Assembly (NCBI RefSeq): GCF_003003255.1
Contig: NZ_PVTD01000006.1
Location: forward strand, 62,001 to 126,000
Direction of reading: 5' to 3'
DNA: 64,000 nt
Source of the DNA: Aliiruegeria haliotis
GTDB taxonomy: Bacteria > Pseudomonadota > Alphaproteobacteria > Rhodobacterales > Rhodobacteraceae
Shown here piece by piece: positions 9,939 to 18,241 of the stretch. A program made the translations under genes and the position numbers. The notes beneath the pieces are model-generated. The model saw nothing but the letters and a program-made list of their open reading frames with translations. It did no database searches and was not told where the DNA came from. The number at the start of each line of letters is the position of its first letter. The first letter of the stretch is position 1.

Positions 9939-10315
9939 GATATCGTCTTTGCGTAGCTGCTGACCTCGACGAGGTTGCCGTCGGGGTCATTGAAGTAAAC
10001 CGATGTTATGGGCCCGAGCGCGCCGGTCTTTTCAAACGGGCCTTCGAGGATTGCAACGCCTTCTGCCTCCAGCCGATCACGAACCTCCGCCGGGGAATGT
10101 CGGGTCAGCAGACAGATGTCGCCCGAGCCGATGCAGGCATGGTTGCGGTTTTCCTGCCCGATGACCTGCAGGTTGATCTTCTGGTCTCCGGCCATCAGGG
10201 CCTTGCGCGTCTTGGCGAATGTCTCGACCTGCATATTCAGAACACGGGCGTAGATTGCCGTTGCCCGGTCCAGATCCCGCACTGCCAGCACAACATGATC
10301 AATTCCTTCGATCAT
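9935..10315 (-). CDS. VOC (glyoxalase/dioxygenase fold) family protein
   Basis: A 126-residue single-domain VOC protein starting 'MIEGIDHVVLAVRDLDRATAIY'. The conserved His of the first strand, the Glu in 'GNLVEVSSY' and 'VYFNDPDGN' match metal-binding positions of the glyoxalase/bleomycin-resistance superfamily. The start at 10315 matches the family N-terminus; 17 upstream codons lack family features. Members include lyases, epimerases and dioxygenases, so the reaction cannot be fixed. Its place among GS-like, ALDH and ADH genes implies a step in that pathway. Confidence 0.85.
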   Translation of the reverse strand: MIEGIDHVVLAVRDLDRATAIYARVLNMQVETFAKTRKALMAGDQKINLQVIGQENRNHACIGSGDICLLTRHSPAEVRDRLEAEGVAILEGPFEKTGALGPITSVYFNDPDGNLVEVSSYAKTIS

Positions 10316-10376
10316 ACCGCGACCCCTCAGTTTCCATTTGCCCGCCGGCACCAGACGAGATGGCACCGCTGGGCGG

Positions 10377-11741
10377 TCAGGCCCGTTCGAACCCGCGCGC
10401 CACTTCCCAGTCGGTCACGATGCGGTCGAATTCTTCCTGCTCCACCTCAGCGCACCGGGTGTAGTGGTCGATCACGTCGTCGCCCATCGCGGCCCGCAGC
10501 ATGGCGGAGTTGCGGAACGTCTCGGTGGCGTCGCGGAGGGTTGCGGGGATCTCGCGGGCGGCCTCGTCCTCGTAGACATCGCCGCTGGTGGCCGGCGCCA
10601 GTTCGAGCTGCTCCTCGATCCCCTTGATGCCCGCCGCAAGGAAGGCGGCCTGCGCGAGATAGGGGTTGATGTCGGAGCCGCCGATCCGGCATTCCATACG
10701 CACGCCCTTGGTGCCCTCGCCGCAGAGCCGGAAACCGGCGGTGCGGTTGTCCACGGACCAGACGGCCTTTGTCGGCGCGAACGTGCCCTTCAGGAACCGC
10801 TTGTAGCTGTTGACATAGGGCGCGAGGAAGACCGTGTAGTCAGGCGCATAGGCGATCATTCCGGCGCAGAAATGGCGCATCAGCTCCGACATGCCATGCG
10901 GTGCATCACCGTCGAAAAAGGCCGGCGTGCTGCCTTGCCAGAGCGACATGTGCACGTGGCTGGCGCTGCCCACCTTGTCGTGGTGCCACTTGGGCAGGAA
11001 GCTTGCGGCGTGGCCATGGGCCCATGCGATCTCCTTGGTGGCGTGTTTGGCAATGGTGTGGTTGTCCGCACAGGAAAGCGCGTCCGCATAGCGGATGTTC
11101 AGCTCTTCCTGGCCGGTCTCTGCCTCGCCCTTGGTATTCTCCACCGGGATTCCGGCAGCAAAGAGATGGTTGCGCAGCGGGCGCATCACCGCCTCTTCCT
11201 TGGTGGTCTGGAGGATGTGGTAATCCTCGTTGTAGCCCGAGATCGGGGTCAGGTCGCGGAAGCCCCCCTTGCGGATCTCGTCGAAGCTTTTCTCGAACAG
11301 GAAGAACTCCAGTTCCGTAGCCATCATTGGCGTGAAGCCCAACGCTTCCAGCCGCGCGATCTGCGCCCTGAGCACCTGTCGCGGCGAATGGGGGACCGGT
11401 TCGTGGCTGTGGTGGTCGAGGATATCGCAGAGCACCATGGCCGTACCTTCGAGCCATGGCACGGGGCGCAGGGTGTCGAGATCCGGCTTCATCACGTAGT
11501 CACCGTAGCCCGAAGCCCAGGACGTCGAGCGGTATCCGTCCGGCGTTGCCATCTCCAGGTCGGTCGCAAGGAGGTAATTGCAGCAATGCGTCTCTTCCCA
11601 GCCGTGGTCGATGAAGTTTTGGACGTGGAAGCGCTTGCCCATGAGGCGGCCCTGCATGTCAACGAGACAGACGAGAACCGTGTCGATGGAGCCGTCGCTC
11701 GCGGCGGCTTTCAGAGCGTCGAAGGTGAGGGGGGCGGGCAT
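10377..11741 (-). CDS. Glutamine synthetase-like ligase (gamma-glutamyl-amine ligase type)
   Basis: A 454-residue member of the glutamine synthetase superfamily. The N-terminal beta-grasp region is 'TVLVCLVDMQGRLMGKRF', and the catalytic domain has 'MATELEFFLFE' (metal-binding Glu), 'GSASHVHMSLW' in place of the canonical NGSGMHxHxS, and 'GFRLCGEGTKGVRMECRIGGSDINPYL'. It lacks the adenylylation-tail context of GlnA and lies in a catabolic operon, so it more likely joins glutamate to an amine, as PuuA and IpuC do, than assimilates ammonia. The exact substrate is inferred only from context. Confidence 0.85.
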   Translation of the reverse strand: MPAPLTFDALKAAASDGSIDTVLVCLVDMQGRLMGKRFHVQNFIDHGWEETHCCNYLLATDLEMATPDGYRSTSWASGYGDYVMKPDLDTLRPVPWLEGTAMVLCDILDHHSHEPVPHSPRQVLRAQIARLEALGFTPMMATELEFFLFEKSFDEIRKGGFRDLTPISGYNEDYHILQTTKEEAVMRPLRNHLFAAGIPVENTKGEAETGQEELNIRYADALSCADNHTIAKHATKEIAWAHGHAASFLPKWHHDKVGSASHVHMSLWQGSTPAFFDGDAPHGMSELMRHFCAGMIAYAPDYTVFLAPYVNSYKRFLKGTFAPTKAVWSVDNRTAGFRLCGEGTKGVRMECRIGGSDINPYLAQAAFLAAGIKGIEEQLELAPATSGDVYEDEAAREIPATLRDATETFRNSAMLRAAMGDDVIDHYTRCAEVEQEEFDRIVTDWEVARGFERA

Positions 11742-11763
11742 GTCGATCCTCTTGTCAGGCGGC

Positions 11764-11785
11764 GACCGGCCCTGAGGGGCCGGTC
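11764..11785 (-). terminator. Intercistronic stem-loop between dctP and the GS-like gene
   Basis: GACCGGCCC and its complement GGGCCGGTC form a 9-bp G/C stem with a 4-base loop, lying between the solute-binding protein gene and the GS-like gene. It has no U tract. Such hairpins often protect the abundant upstream binding-protein mRNA and partly terminate transcription. A second GC-rich repeat follows at about 11801-11818. Confidence 0.45.
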
Positions 11786-11893
11786 AATTCCTTTGTGTCG
11801 GGCCGGCCCTCGCGGGCCGCTCCCTCCGGGTGTCGTCTGTCGATACCTCGGTCCGATCACGCACCGGGTGCAGTTAGAAACCGAAGCATCCGA

Positions 11894-12928
11894 TCAGCCG
11901 TAGCGGTACGGGCGACCGGCCTTTTGCATGTCGGCGTTGTACTTCTTGAAGATCTCCACGACCTTCGCCTTGGTCTCCGACTCCGCGGCGATCTCGTCCC
12001 AGAACTTGACCGCGGCCTCTTCGACGGTGGCCCATTCCTCGTCGGGGATGGAGGTAAGCTCCATCTTGGTGCCGTTGACGCGCAGGTTTGCTTCGCCGCC
12101 CCAGTACCACCACTGGCGGTAGTAATGCGACTGGTCGCAGCAGACGCGGAACAGGGTTTGCAGATCCTCGGGCAACTCGTTCCAGCGCTCCATGTTGGCA
12201 AAGAAGGACCCTGCCCAGGCGCCGGAGATGTTGTTGGTGAGGAAGTAGTTGGTCACATCGGCCCAGCCGACGGTGTAGTCCTCGGTGATACCGGACCATG
12301 CGATGCCGTCGAGCTCGCCGGTCTGAACCGCGACCTCGATGTCTTCCCACGGCAGGGTGACCGGCACGACACCGAACTGCGCGAGGAAGCGGCCGGCGGT
12401 CGGGAAGGTGAAGACGCGCTTGCCCTTGAGGTCCGCAAGGCTGCGGATCGGGTCCTTCGTCGCGAAGTGGCAGGGATCCCAGGCACCGGCGGAGACGTGC
12501 TTGACGCCGACCTTGGAATACTCGGCATCCCAGATCTCGTTGAGGCCGTACTGGTTGAAGAGCACCGGCACGTCGAGCGAATAGCGCGAGCCGAAGGGGA
12601 AGTAGCCGCCGAAGACAGTGACTTCCGTCGGCGAGGCCATGGAATCGTCATCCGACTGCACGGCGTCGATCGTGCCGCGCTGAAGCGCTTGAAACAGCTC
12701 GCCCGTGGGCACAAGCTGGTCGGCATAGAACAACTCGATCTGCATCTTGTCGCCAGCGATCTTGTTGAACATCTCGACAGCGGGATCGATCACGTGTTCC
12801 GCCAGTGCCGGTCCGGCATAGGTCTGCATCCGCCATTTGATGGTGGATTGTGCGATCGCCGGTGTGGCCAGCGCCGCAGCGGGGGCAAGGGCGGCGGAGC
12901 CCTTCAGAAATGTGCGTCGTGTCGTCAT
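11894..12928 (-). CDS. TRAP transporter solute-binding protein (DctP family)
   Basis: A 344-residue periplasmic binding protein. The N-terminus 'TTRRTFLKGSAALAPAAALATPAIAQ' (given in parts: RRTFLKG, then a hydrophobic stretch, then AIAQ) is a Tat-like signal, as in many TRAP SBPs. The body has DctP features, including 'LKGKRVFTFPTAGRFL' and 'DGIAWSGITEDY'. It captures an organic acid or similar ligand and delivers it to DctQM. The operon context points to the substrate metabolised by the GS-like, ALDH and ADH enzymes. The ligand-binding Arg pattern typical of C4-dicarboxylate proteins is not obvious to me. Confidence 0.92.
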   Translation of the reverse strand: MTTRRTFLKGSAALAPAAALATPAIAQSTIKWRMQTYAGPALAEHVIDPAVEMFNKIAGDKMQIELFYADQLVPTGELFQALQRGTIDAVQSDDDSMASPTEVTVFGGYFPFGSRYSLDVPVLFNQYGLNEIWDAEYSKVGVKHVSAGAWDPCHFATKDPIRSLADLKGKRVFTFPTAGRFLAQFGVVPVTLPWEDIEVAVQTGELDGIAWSGITEDYTVGWADVTNYFLTNNISGAWAGSFFANMERWNELPEDLQTLFRVCCDQSHYYRQWWYWGGEANLRVNGTKMELTSIPDEEWATVEEAAVKFWDEIAAESETKAKVVEIFKKYNADMQKAGRPYRYG

Positions 12929-12982
12929 GTCAAACCTCCTGTGGTTTCCTTTGTGTGATGCCCTGTTCGCAGGGTCTGGTGG

Positions 12983-14308
12983 TTATTTGTTGTACACGGT
13001 TTCCGGCAGCCAGAGCGCGATGTCAGGGAAGACCATCACAAGGCTCAGCGCGAGAACCATGACGAAAACGAACGGGATGATCGAAACATAGATATCCTTG
13101 AGGCCGATCTCAGGTGGAGCCATCGCCCGCATGAGGAAGAGATTGTAGCCGAAGGGCGGGGTCATGTAGGCGATCTGGGTGGTGATCGTGTAGAGCACGC
13201 CATACCAGATCAGGTCGAAGCCGAGCGCCTTGACCAGCGGCACGTAGAGCGGCGCGACGATGACCAGCATGGCGGTGTCATCGAGGAAGGTGCCCATCAG
13301 GATGAAGCTCAGCTGCATCAGGATCAGGATCATCCAGGGGGAGAGCCCGAGTTTCTCGGTGAAGACATCCTCGATGGCCTTCACCGCGCCCAGACCGTCG
13401 AAGACCGCGCCGAAGGCCAGCGCTGCGAGGATGATCCACATGAACATGCAGGAGATGCCGAGCGTCGAGCGGACCGAATGGTAGAACACATCCCGTGTCA
13501 TCCGGCCCTTGAGGACGGCGGCGAGGAAGGCGGCTATGGCGCCGATGGCCGAGCTTTCCACCAGCGACGTCCAGCCGTTGACGAAGGGGACCATCATCGC
13601 GGCAAAGATGAAGAGCGGAAGCAGGCCCGCACGCAGCAGCGCCAGTTTTTCGGACATCGGGATGTCGCGATCTTCCTTCGGGAGGACCGGGCCCAGAGAC
13701 GGTTGAAACCGGCATCGCACCGCGATGTAGATCACGAACATGGCGGCCATCATCAGTCCGGGGATGACCCCGGCGAGCCAGAGTTGCCCGACCGGTTGCC
13801 GTGCAATCATCGCGTAAAGCACCAGAACCACCGAGGGGGGGACGAGGATGCCCAGTGATGATCCGGCCTGGATCACGCCCGTGACCATCTGCTTGTCGTA
13901 GCCCCGCTTGAGCAACTCCGGCAGCGCGATCGTGGCGCCGATGGCCATGCCGGCAACGCTGAGGCCGTTCATCGCGGAGATCAGCACCATCAGGCCGATC
14001 GTGCCGATGGCCAGCCCGCCGCGCAGCCCGCCCATCCAGACGTGGAACATCTTGTAGAGGTCGTCCGCGATCCGGCTATTGGACAGGATGTAGCCCATGA
14101 AGATGAACATCGGCAGGGTCAGAAGCGGATACCATTTCATCAGCTTCATCGCTGCGGAGAAGCCCAGGTCGTAGCCGCCGCGGTCTCCCCAGAGGAAGTA
14201 GGCCGAGACGACGGCAACAAAGCCGATGGCGCCGAAGACCCGCTGCCCTGTCAGAAGCATCAGCATCATCGAGGAGAACATGAGGATGGCGATCGTGTCG
14301 TAGGACAT
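12983..14308 (-). CDS. TRAP transporter large permease (DctM family)
   Basis: A 441-residue, very hydrophobic protein with about 12 membrane segments and DctM motifs 'LGILVPPSVVLVLYAMIARQ' and 'GTFLDDTAMLVI'. The ATG at 14308 overlaps the dctQ stop (ATGA-type overlap), which sets the start; 92 open codons upstream are out-of-frame dctQ sequence. It is the sodium-coupled translocating subunit. dctQ and dctP flank it, so the transporter is complete. Confidence 0.94.
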   Translation of the reverse strand: MSYDTIAILMFSSMMLMLLTGQRVFGAIGFVAVVSAYFLWGDRGGYDLGFSAAMKLMKWYPLLTLPMFIFMGYILSNSRIADDLYKMFHVWMGGLRGGLAIGTIGLMVLISAMNGLSVAGMAIGATIALPELLKRGYDKQMVTGVIQAGSSLGILVPPSVVLVLYAMIARQPVGQLWLAGVIPGLMMAAMFVIYIAVRCRFQPSLGPVLPKEDRDIPMSEKLALLRAGLLPLFIFAAMMVPFVNGWTSLVESSAIGAIAAFLAAVLKGRMTRDVFYHSVRSTLGISCMFMWIILAALAFGAVFDGLGAVKAIEDVFTEKLGLSPWMILILMQLSFILMGTFLDDTAMLVIVAPLYVPLVKALGFDLIWYGVLYTITTQIAYMTPPFGYNLFLMRAMAPPEIGLKDIYVSIIPFVFVMVLALSLVMVFPDIALWLPETVYNK

Positions 14309-14832
14309 CAGTTGAGTTCCTCGCGGGGGTAGCGTTCGCCCTTGAGGCGCAGGATGTCCTTGAACATTTCCGAAATCGCCTGAAGCAGCATCAGGAAAAT
14401 TCCTGTGACCATGATCACCTTGATCGGCCAGAGGTAGGGGCGCCAGGCCGTCGGGCTGCGCTCGCCTCCGTACTTGAACGAGTAGAGCGTGCTGTCGATC
14501 CCGCCCCAGAGCAGGAAGCCAAGGTAGGTGATTAGGAAGAGGACCGTGATCGCGTCGATCTGGCTCTTCCGGCGGTCGGACCATTCGCCATAGAGCAGGT
14601 CCATCCTCACGTTGGAACCCATCTGGATCGAATAGGGTCCGCCGAGCATGTAGTAGGCCACCATCGCGAACTGGGCCATTTCCAACGTCCAGAGCGACGG
14701 CAGGAAGAATGTCTTGGAGATCGAGGACCAGAGCAGGATGCCCATCATCACGAAGATGCCATACATGACAATTCTGCCGATGACGCGGTTCATGCTGTCC
14801 ACGATACGTATGTAGCGCCTTGCGAATTCCAT
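14308..14832 (-). CDS. TRAP transporter small permease (DctQ family)
   Basis: A four-helix membrane protein of 174 residues from the ATG at 14832, beginning 'MEFARRYIRIVDSMNRVIGRI'; it could start 18 codons earlier at 14886. The first hydrophobic segment with 'GILLWSSISKTF' and the central 'VRMDLLYGEWSDRRKSQID' loop are typical of DctQ. The 14832 start lies 10 bases after the stop of the upstream hydrolase gene and avoids a 44-base overlap. It pairs with DctM to form the transporter core. Confidence 0.9.
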   Translation of the reverse strand: MEFARRYIRIVDSMNRVIGRIVMYGIFVMMGILLWSSISKTFFLPSLWTLEMAQFAMVAYYMLGGPYSIQMGSNVRMDLLYGEWSDRRKSQIDAITVLFLITYLGFLLWGGIDSTLYSFKYGGERSPTAWRPYLWPIKVIMVTGIFLMLLQAISEMFKDILRLKGERYPREELN

Positions 14833-14842
14833 TCCCGGTCCG

Positions 14843-15658
14843 TTACTCCGCCCTGTTCTGATCGCCTCGGGTTGGCTGTCCGCCAACGCCGGAAAGCCCG
14901 TCCATTGCCGCGTTCAACATCGCGACCAATTCGGTTGCCACCTGTTTCGCGCCCTCGGGCGAGTCGATGAGGTCGCTCCGGATCTCGATCATCACGTTGG
15001 GAAGGCCGGCCGGAACCGCGTGTGCGCGCAACGTATGGGTCACGCCATCGGCCGCCGCGTAGGGTGCATTCAGCTCGGTTCGCATCGACGTGTGCTCCCG
15101 CGCGATCCGCATCATCGCCTCGGCGACACGGCTGTCTGCATCGTGCAGCAGGCCCAGTTCGACGTCGCGCGGCTTGCCCATGTAGACGGGCGTGAAGCTG
15201 TGGATGGTGATGAGCGTCACCGGGCCGCTTCGCGCATCGAGCGTCCGCGCCAGAGCGTCGCGAAACGGAAGGTAGATCTCGCGGACACGGGCATCGCGGT
15301 CCGCATCGGTCAGGCCATGGTTCCCGGGGACTTCGAAACGCTCGCTTTTCTCGGTGATGGCGTCACCTGCCTCGGGAGGGCGGTTGCAATCGTACACAAG
15401 CCGGGAAACGCGCGACGCGACCAGCGGTGCGTCCAGCGACATCGCGACCTGCCGGGCCACGTCCAATGCGCCGATATCCCAGGCCGCATGAGATTGCGCC
15501 GCCTCGTCGTCCAGGCCGAGCCCGTTGAGCGCGGCGGGGATGAACCGCGAGGCGTGTTCGCAGACCACGACGTATTGCCCCCGCCCGTCGGGGTTTTCAA
15601 CTTGGACAGCCGGCCCTTCGGCCGCGGTCAGCACTGAGGGTGCGTCGGTATCGCTCAT
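14843..15658 (-). CDS. N-formylglutamate amidohydrolase family protein (HutG-like)
   Basis: A 271-residue protein with the family pattern 'YVVVCEHASRFIPAAL', 'VSRLVYDCNRPP', 'LITIHSFTPVYMG' and 'PNVMIEIRSDLI', which provides metal-binding His/Glu residues as in HutG. The start at 15658 (MSDTDAPS) is preferred; upstream codons run through the promoter region. No hut genes surround it. In this operon it heads TRAP and GS-like genes, so it may hydrolyse an N-acyl or gamma-glutamyl amide rather than N-formylglutamate. That role is inference. Confidence 0.85.
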   Translation of the reverse strand: MSDTDAPSVLTAAEGPAVQVENPDGRGQYVVVCEHASRFIPAALNGLGLDDEAAQSHAAWDIGALDVARQVAMSLDAPLVASRVSRLVYDCNRPPEAGDAITEKSERFEVPGNHGLTDADRDARVREIYLPFRDALARTLDARSGPVTLITIHSFTPVYMGKPRDVELGLLHDADSRVAEAMMRIAREHTSMRTELNAPYAAADGVTHTLRAHAVPAGLPNVMIEIRSDLIDSPEGAKQVATELVAMLNAAMDGLSGVGGQPTRGDQNRAE

Positions 15659-15702
15659 GGGGGTATTTGGCTCAACGGAGGGCGGGTCTGTCAACAGAAA
15701 TT

Positions 15703-15720
15703 CTGTAGACATCACTACAG
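15703..15720. promoter_or_regulatory. Inverted repeat in the TRAP operon/RpiR intergenic region
   Basis: CTGTAG-N6-CTACAG is a perfect dyad midway between the divergent hydrolase and RpiR starts. A partly related CAGAAATTCTG palindrome (15695-15705) overlaps its left arm and another TTCTGTA follows at 15731. RpiR regulators usually bind such repeats in their own promoter region, so this is a likely operator. Confidence 0.5.
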
Positions 15721-15762
15721 TTAGGAAATATTCTGTACAAACCGTTAGAAAAGTTGGCAAGT

Positions 15763-16641
15763 ATGCCCCCGATCGCCGGAAAAAAGACCGTCAAACAGAT
15801 CATCCAGGATAACCTGGGGGATTTGACACGCTCCGAACAGCAATTGGCGAATGTCCTGCTGCAGGACTACCCGATGGCCGGCCTGAAATCGGTGACAAAG
15901 TTCGCCTCTGCAGCCGGGGTCTCGACACCGACGGTGATCCGGATGGCGCGCAAGCTGGGTTTCGACGGGTTTCCGCACCTGCAGGACGCCCTGCGGGACG
16001 AAGTTGCGGCGCAGATCAAGAAGCCGATTTCAAAGCATGAGGATTGGCAGACCCAGACTGCGGACAGCCATCCGCTGAACCGCTTTGCCGCTACCGTGGC
16101 GGAGAACATTCACTACACGTTGGAGCGTCTGGACAGGGACCAGTTCGACGCCGTTGCCGGGCTGCTGGCGGATCCGGAGCGCCGGATCTACGTGGCCGGT
16201 GGGCGGATCACCCGGTCGAACGCGGATTACCTGTTCAATCACCTGCAGATCATTCGCCCGAACGTCACCCAGCTTGGCAGTTTCGTGAATGTCTGGCCGC
16301 AGTACCTGCTGGACATGGACGAGCGTTCGATCCTTATCCTGTTCGATATCCGACGCTACGAGAGCAGCATCCTCCGCCTTGCCACATTGGCCCGGGAGCG
16401 GGGGTGCAGGATCGTCCTTTTCACCGATCAATGGGGTTCGCCGGTCACCAAGGTGGCGCATTACGTGTTCCACGCCCTTGTGGAGGTCCCGTCGAGTTGG
16501 GATTCCACGATTGCGATCATGCTGGTGCTGGAGGCGCTGATTGCGGAAGTCCAGCGCTCGGGATGGGACGAGAGCCGCAAGCGGATCGAGGAGTTGGATT
16601 CAATGTTCTCGGCAACGCGCCTGTTTCGAACGTTCGAGTAG
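15763..16641 (+). CDS. RpiR/MurR family transcriptional regulator
   Basis: A 292-residue regulator with an N-terminal HTH_6 domain (about 8-85, 'LTRSEQQLANVLLQDYP', 'SAAGVSTPTVIRMARKLGF') and a C-terminal SIS domain (about 125-265) that normally senses a phosphorylated or acidic metabolite. The ATG at 15763 is taken; a TTG three codons upstream is less likely. It is divergent from the TRAP catabolic operon and shares a 104-base intergenic region with a dyad, so it probably controls that operon. Confidence 0.9.
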   Translation: MPPIAGKKTVKQIIQDNLGDLTRSEQQLANVLLQDYPMAGLKSVTKFASAAGVSTPTVIRMARKLGFDGFPHLQDALRDEVAAQIKKPISKHEDWQTQTADSHPLNRFAATVAENIHYTLERLDRDQFDAVAGLLADPERRIYVAGGRITRSNADYLFNHLQIIRPNVTQLGSFVNVWPQYLLDMDERSILILFDIRRYESSILRLATLARERGCRIVLFTDQWGSPVTKVAHYVFHALVEVPSSWDSTIAIMLVLEALIAEVQRSGWDESRKRIEELDSMFSATRLFRTFE

Positions 16642-16812
16642 GTCCACACCCGGCTCTGTCGCGGACCATCTGGTCGCACATGGCATGCCGGGCCCAGCCC
16701 ATGCGTGGTAGCCCATCGGCGAAGTCCACTCCAAGCCACGGGTCTGCCTTCAATGTGACAACGCTCGCAAACCATGGCGCGACCCTGAGCAGGTCACGCC
16801 ATGTGCACCTCG

Positions 16813-17448
16813 TCAAATGCGGAAGAGTGGTTGCAGCATCCGTGGCAGGAATGAACGGAACCGCAGCGGTGCATCGGTCGCCGCAAGGCAAATGCAGGGT
16901 AGACCGTCCCCGGCGATGGGCGTGTGTTCGACATCGTCATCGGCGACCTCGACATCCCCAGGCCCGAAGCTCCCAGCCTCGTCGCTGAAGCTGCCCTGCA
17001 GCACGAGTGTCAGTTCCAACCCGTTGTGGCCATGGTCCGGCACTGCCATGCCGGGCGGGATGTGCAGCAACCGCACCGACCCTGTTGGCTCGTGCGACAG
17101 GATGCTCTGCCGAACGCCGCCACCGAGCGCCTTCCATTTAGGTTGCGCTCCTTTGAGAGCTTCCATGATGGGGCCAGGGTAAATGCCGGACCGGCTGTAG
17201 ACAGGCGCAGCCTTCTCCGGCGCATCCAGAAGCGCCATGACATCGGATTTCAGCCCGTCGGAGATACCCATGTCCGGGATGCTTTCCAGAAGCTGCCCGC
17301 CGATTGCCTGATGGGCTTCCAGCGACGCGCGGCATTCCAGGCACATGGAAACATGCGCCGCCACGACGAGCGAAAACTCGAAAGGAAGATTGCCAGAGGC
17401 ATAGGCCGCAAGCACGTGTTCGGGGATATGATGCTGGATCTGTGACAT
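16813..17448 (-). CDS. chrR: ChrR-type zinc anti-sigma factor with cupin domain
   Basis: A 211-residue protein close in length to Rhodobacter ChrR. The N-terminal zinc anti-sigma domain has 'HIPEHVLAAYASG' and 'AAHVSMCLEC' (HxxxCxxC). The C-terminal cupin shows 'DHGHNGLELTLVLQG' and a later 'VEHTP', giving the expected His-His-Glu-His metal site. In Rhodobacter sphaeroides ChrR holds RpoE inactive until singlet oxygen or organic peroxide is present. The gene begins just before the rpoE stop codon, one base downstream of it, as in other rpoE-chrR pairs. Confidence 0.94.
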   Translation of the reverse strand: MSQIQHHIPEHVLAAYASGNLPFEFSLVVAAHVSMCLECRASLEAHQAIGGQLLESIPDMGISDGLKSDVMALLDAPEKAAPVYSRSGIYPGPIMEALKGAQPKWKALGGGVRQSILSHEPTGSVRLLHIPPGMAVPDHGHNGLELTLVLQGSFSDEAGSFGPGDVEVADDDVEHTPIAGDGLPCICLAATDAPLRFRSFLPRMLQPLFRI

Positions 17449-17449
17449 C

Positions 17450-18007
17450 TCAGCGAAGCTCCCGCAGTTCATGCCGCAGCCGCTCCAGACCGAGACGGAT
17501 CCGGGATTTCACGGTTCCCAGCGGCAGACCGGTCTGCTTCTGGATTTCCTGGTGGGACAGCTCCCCGAGATACGCCTTTTCGATCAGCGTCCGCTGGTCG
17601 TCGTTGAGGCGCGAGATAGCCAGTTTCAATTCCTGTGTTTCCTGTTCCAGGGCCAGTATCTGGCCCGCGTCCGGCTCCGCGTCCGGCTCTTCCTTGAGCG
17701 CCTCCGGGATCGGGCGCTTCTCCTTCCGCAGGATGTCGATGTGACGGTTTCGGGCGATCTGGTAGATCCAGGCCGAAACCTGTGCGCGGTGCGGGTCGAA
17801 ATACGACGCTTTGCGCCAGACCGTCAGCATCACATCCTGCACGATTTCTTCGGCGTGCTCGGCCGAGGTGCCGGATCGCATGACGAAGCCCTTGAGGCGC
17901 GGTGCGAAGTGGTCGAACAACGCACCAAAGGACTCTCGGCAACGATCGTCCCGCACGGCAATCATCCATGCAGTCTCGGCGGATATATCCACGGCCGGTT
18001 GGGTCAC
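17450..18007 (-). CDS. rpoE: RNA polymerase ECF sigma factor RpoE (ECF11 type)
   Basis: A 185-residue group IV sigma factor with sigma-2 'FDHFAPRLKGFVMRSG' and 'VSAWIYQIARNRHIDILRK', and sigma-4 'LGELSHQEIQKQTGLPLG' followed by 'VKSRIRLGLERLRHEL'. I chose the GTG at 18007: it gives a length like the Rhodobacter protein (about 181), has GGGAG upstream, and lies 73 or so bases after the inferred start of transcription. In-frame ATGs at 18103, 18100 and 18082 fall within or at the promoter and so should not be in the mRNA. It drives the singlet-oxygen response and is held by ChrR. Confidence 0.94.
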   Translation of the reverse strand: MTQPAVDISAETAWMIAVRDDRCRESFGALFDHFAPRLKGFVMRSGTSAEHAEEIVQDVMLTVWRKASYFDPHRAQVSAWIYQIARNRHIDILRKEKRPIPEALKEEPDAEPDAGQILALEQETQELKLAISRLNDDQRTLIEKAYLGELSHQEIQKQTGLPLGTVKSRIRLGLERLRHELRELR

Positions 18008-18087
18008 CCGTTCAACGCTCCCATTACTCCCTTCGGAGTTAAGAGCGGTTGCGTTTGCGAAATCAAGCGTCTGCGTGAACATGACTG

Positions 18088-18116
18088 CATTACGGTGCAT
18101 CATGCCGACCGGATCA
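18088..18116 (-). promoter_or_regulatory. RpoE-type promoter of rpoE-chrR
   Basis: TGATCC (18111-18116) and TAATG (18088-18092) on the minus strand are separated by 18 bases. The -35 matches the RpoE element known from Rhodobacter (TGATCC), and the same hexamer and spacing recur ahead of the FAD oxidoreductase operon and the glutathione peroxidase gene. It implies autoregulation of rpoE. Confidence 0.65.
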
Positions 18117-18241
18117 AAGATACCGCGAAAAAAAATCCGAACGGGTGACAGGGCCGTGTGCGGCAATAGCGGGCGTTGGTTCGACCCCGGAAAGGGGACG
18201 CCCGCCTGGAGAGGTATCGAAGCAAACATCGCGGTCGGCAA

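Noticed and set aside
8577-9956. 459-codon plus-strand frame opposite the aldehyde dehydrogenase gene
   Set aside because: Antisense to a clear ALDH; no motifs of its own.
10338-11903. 521-codon plus-strand frame opposite the GS-like gene
   Set aside because: Antisense shadow with no domain; the GS-like gene has the family motifs.
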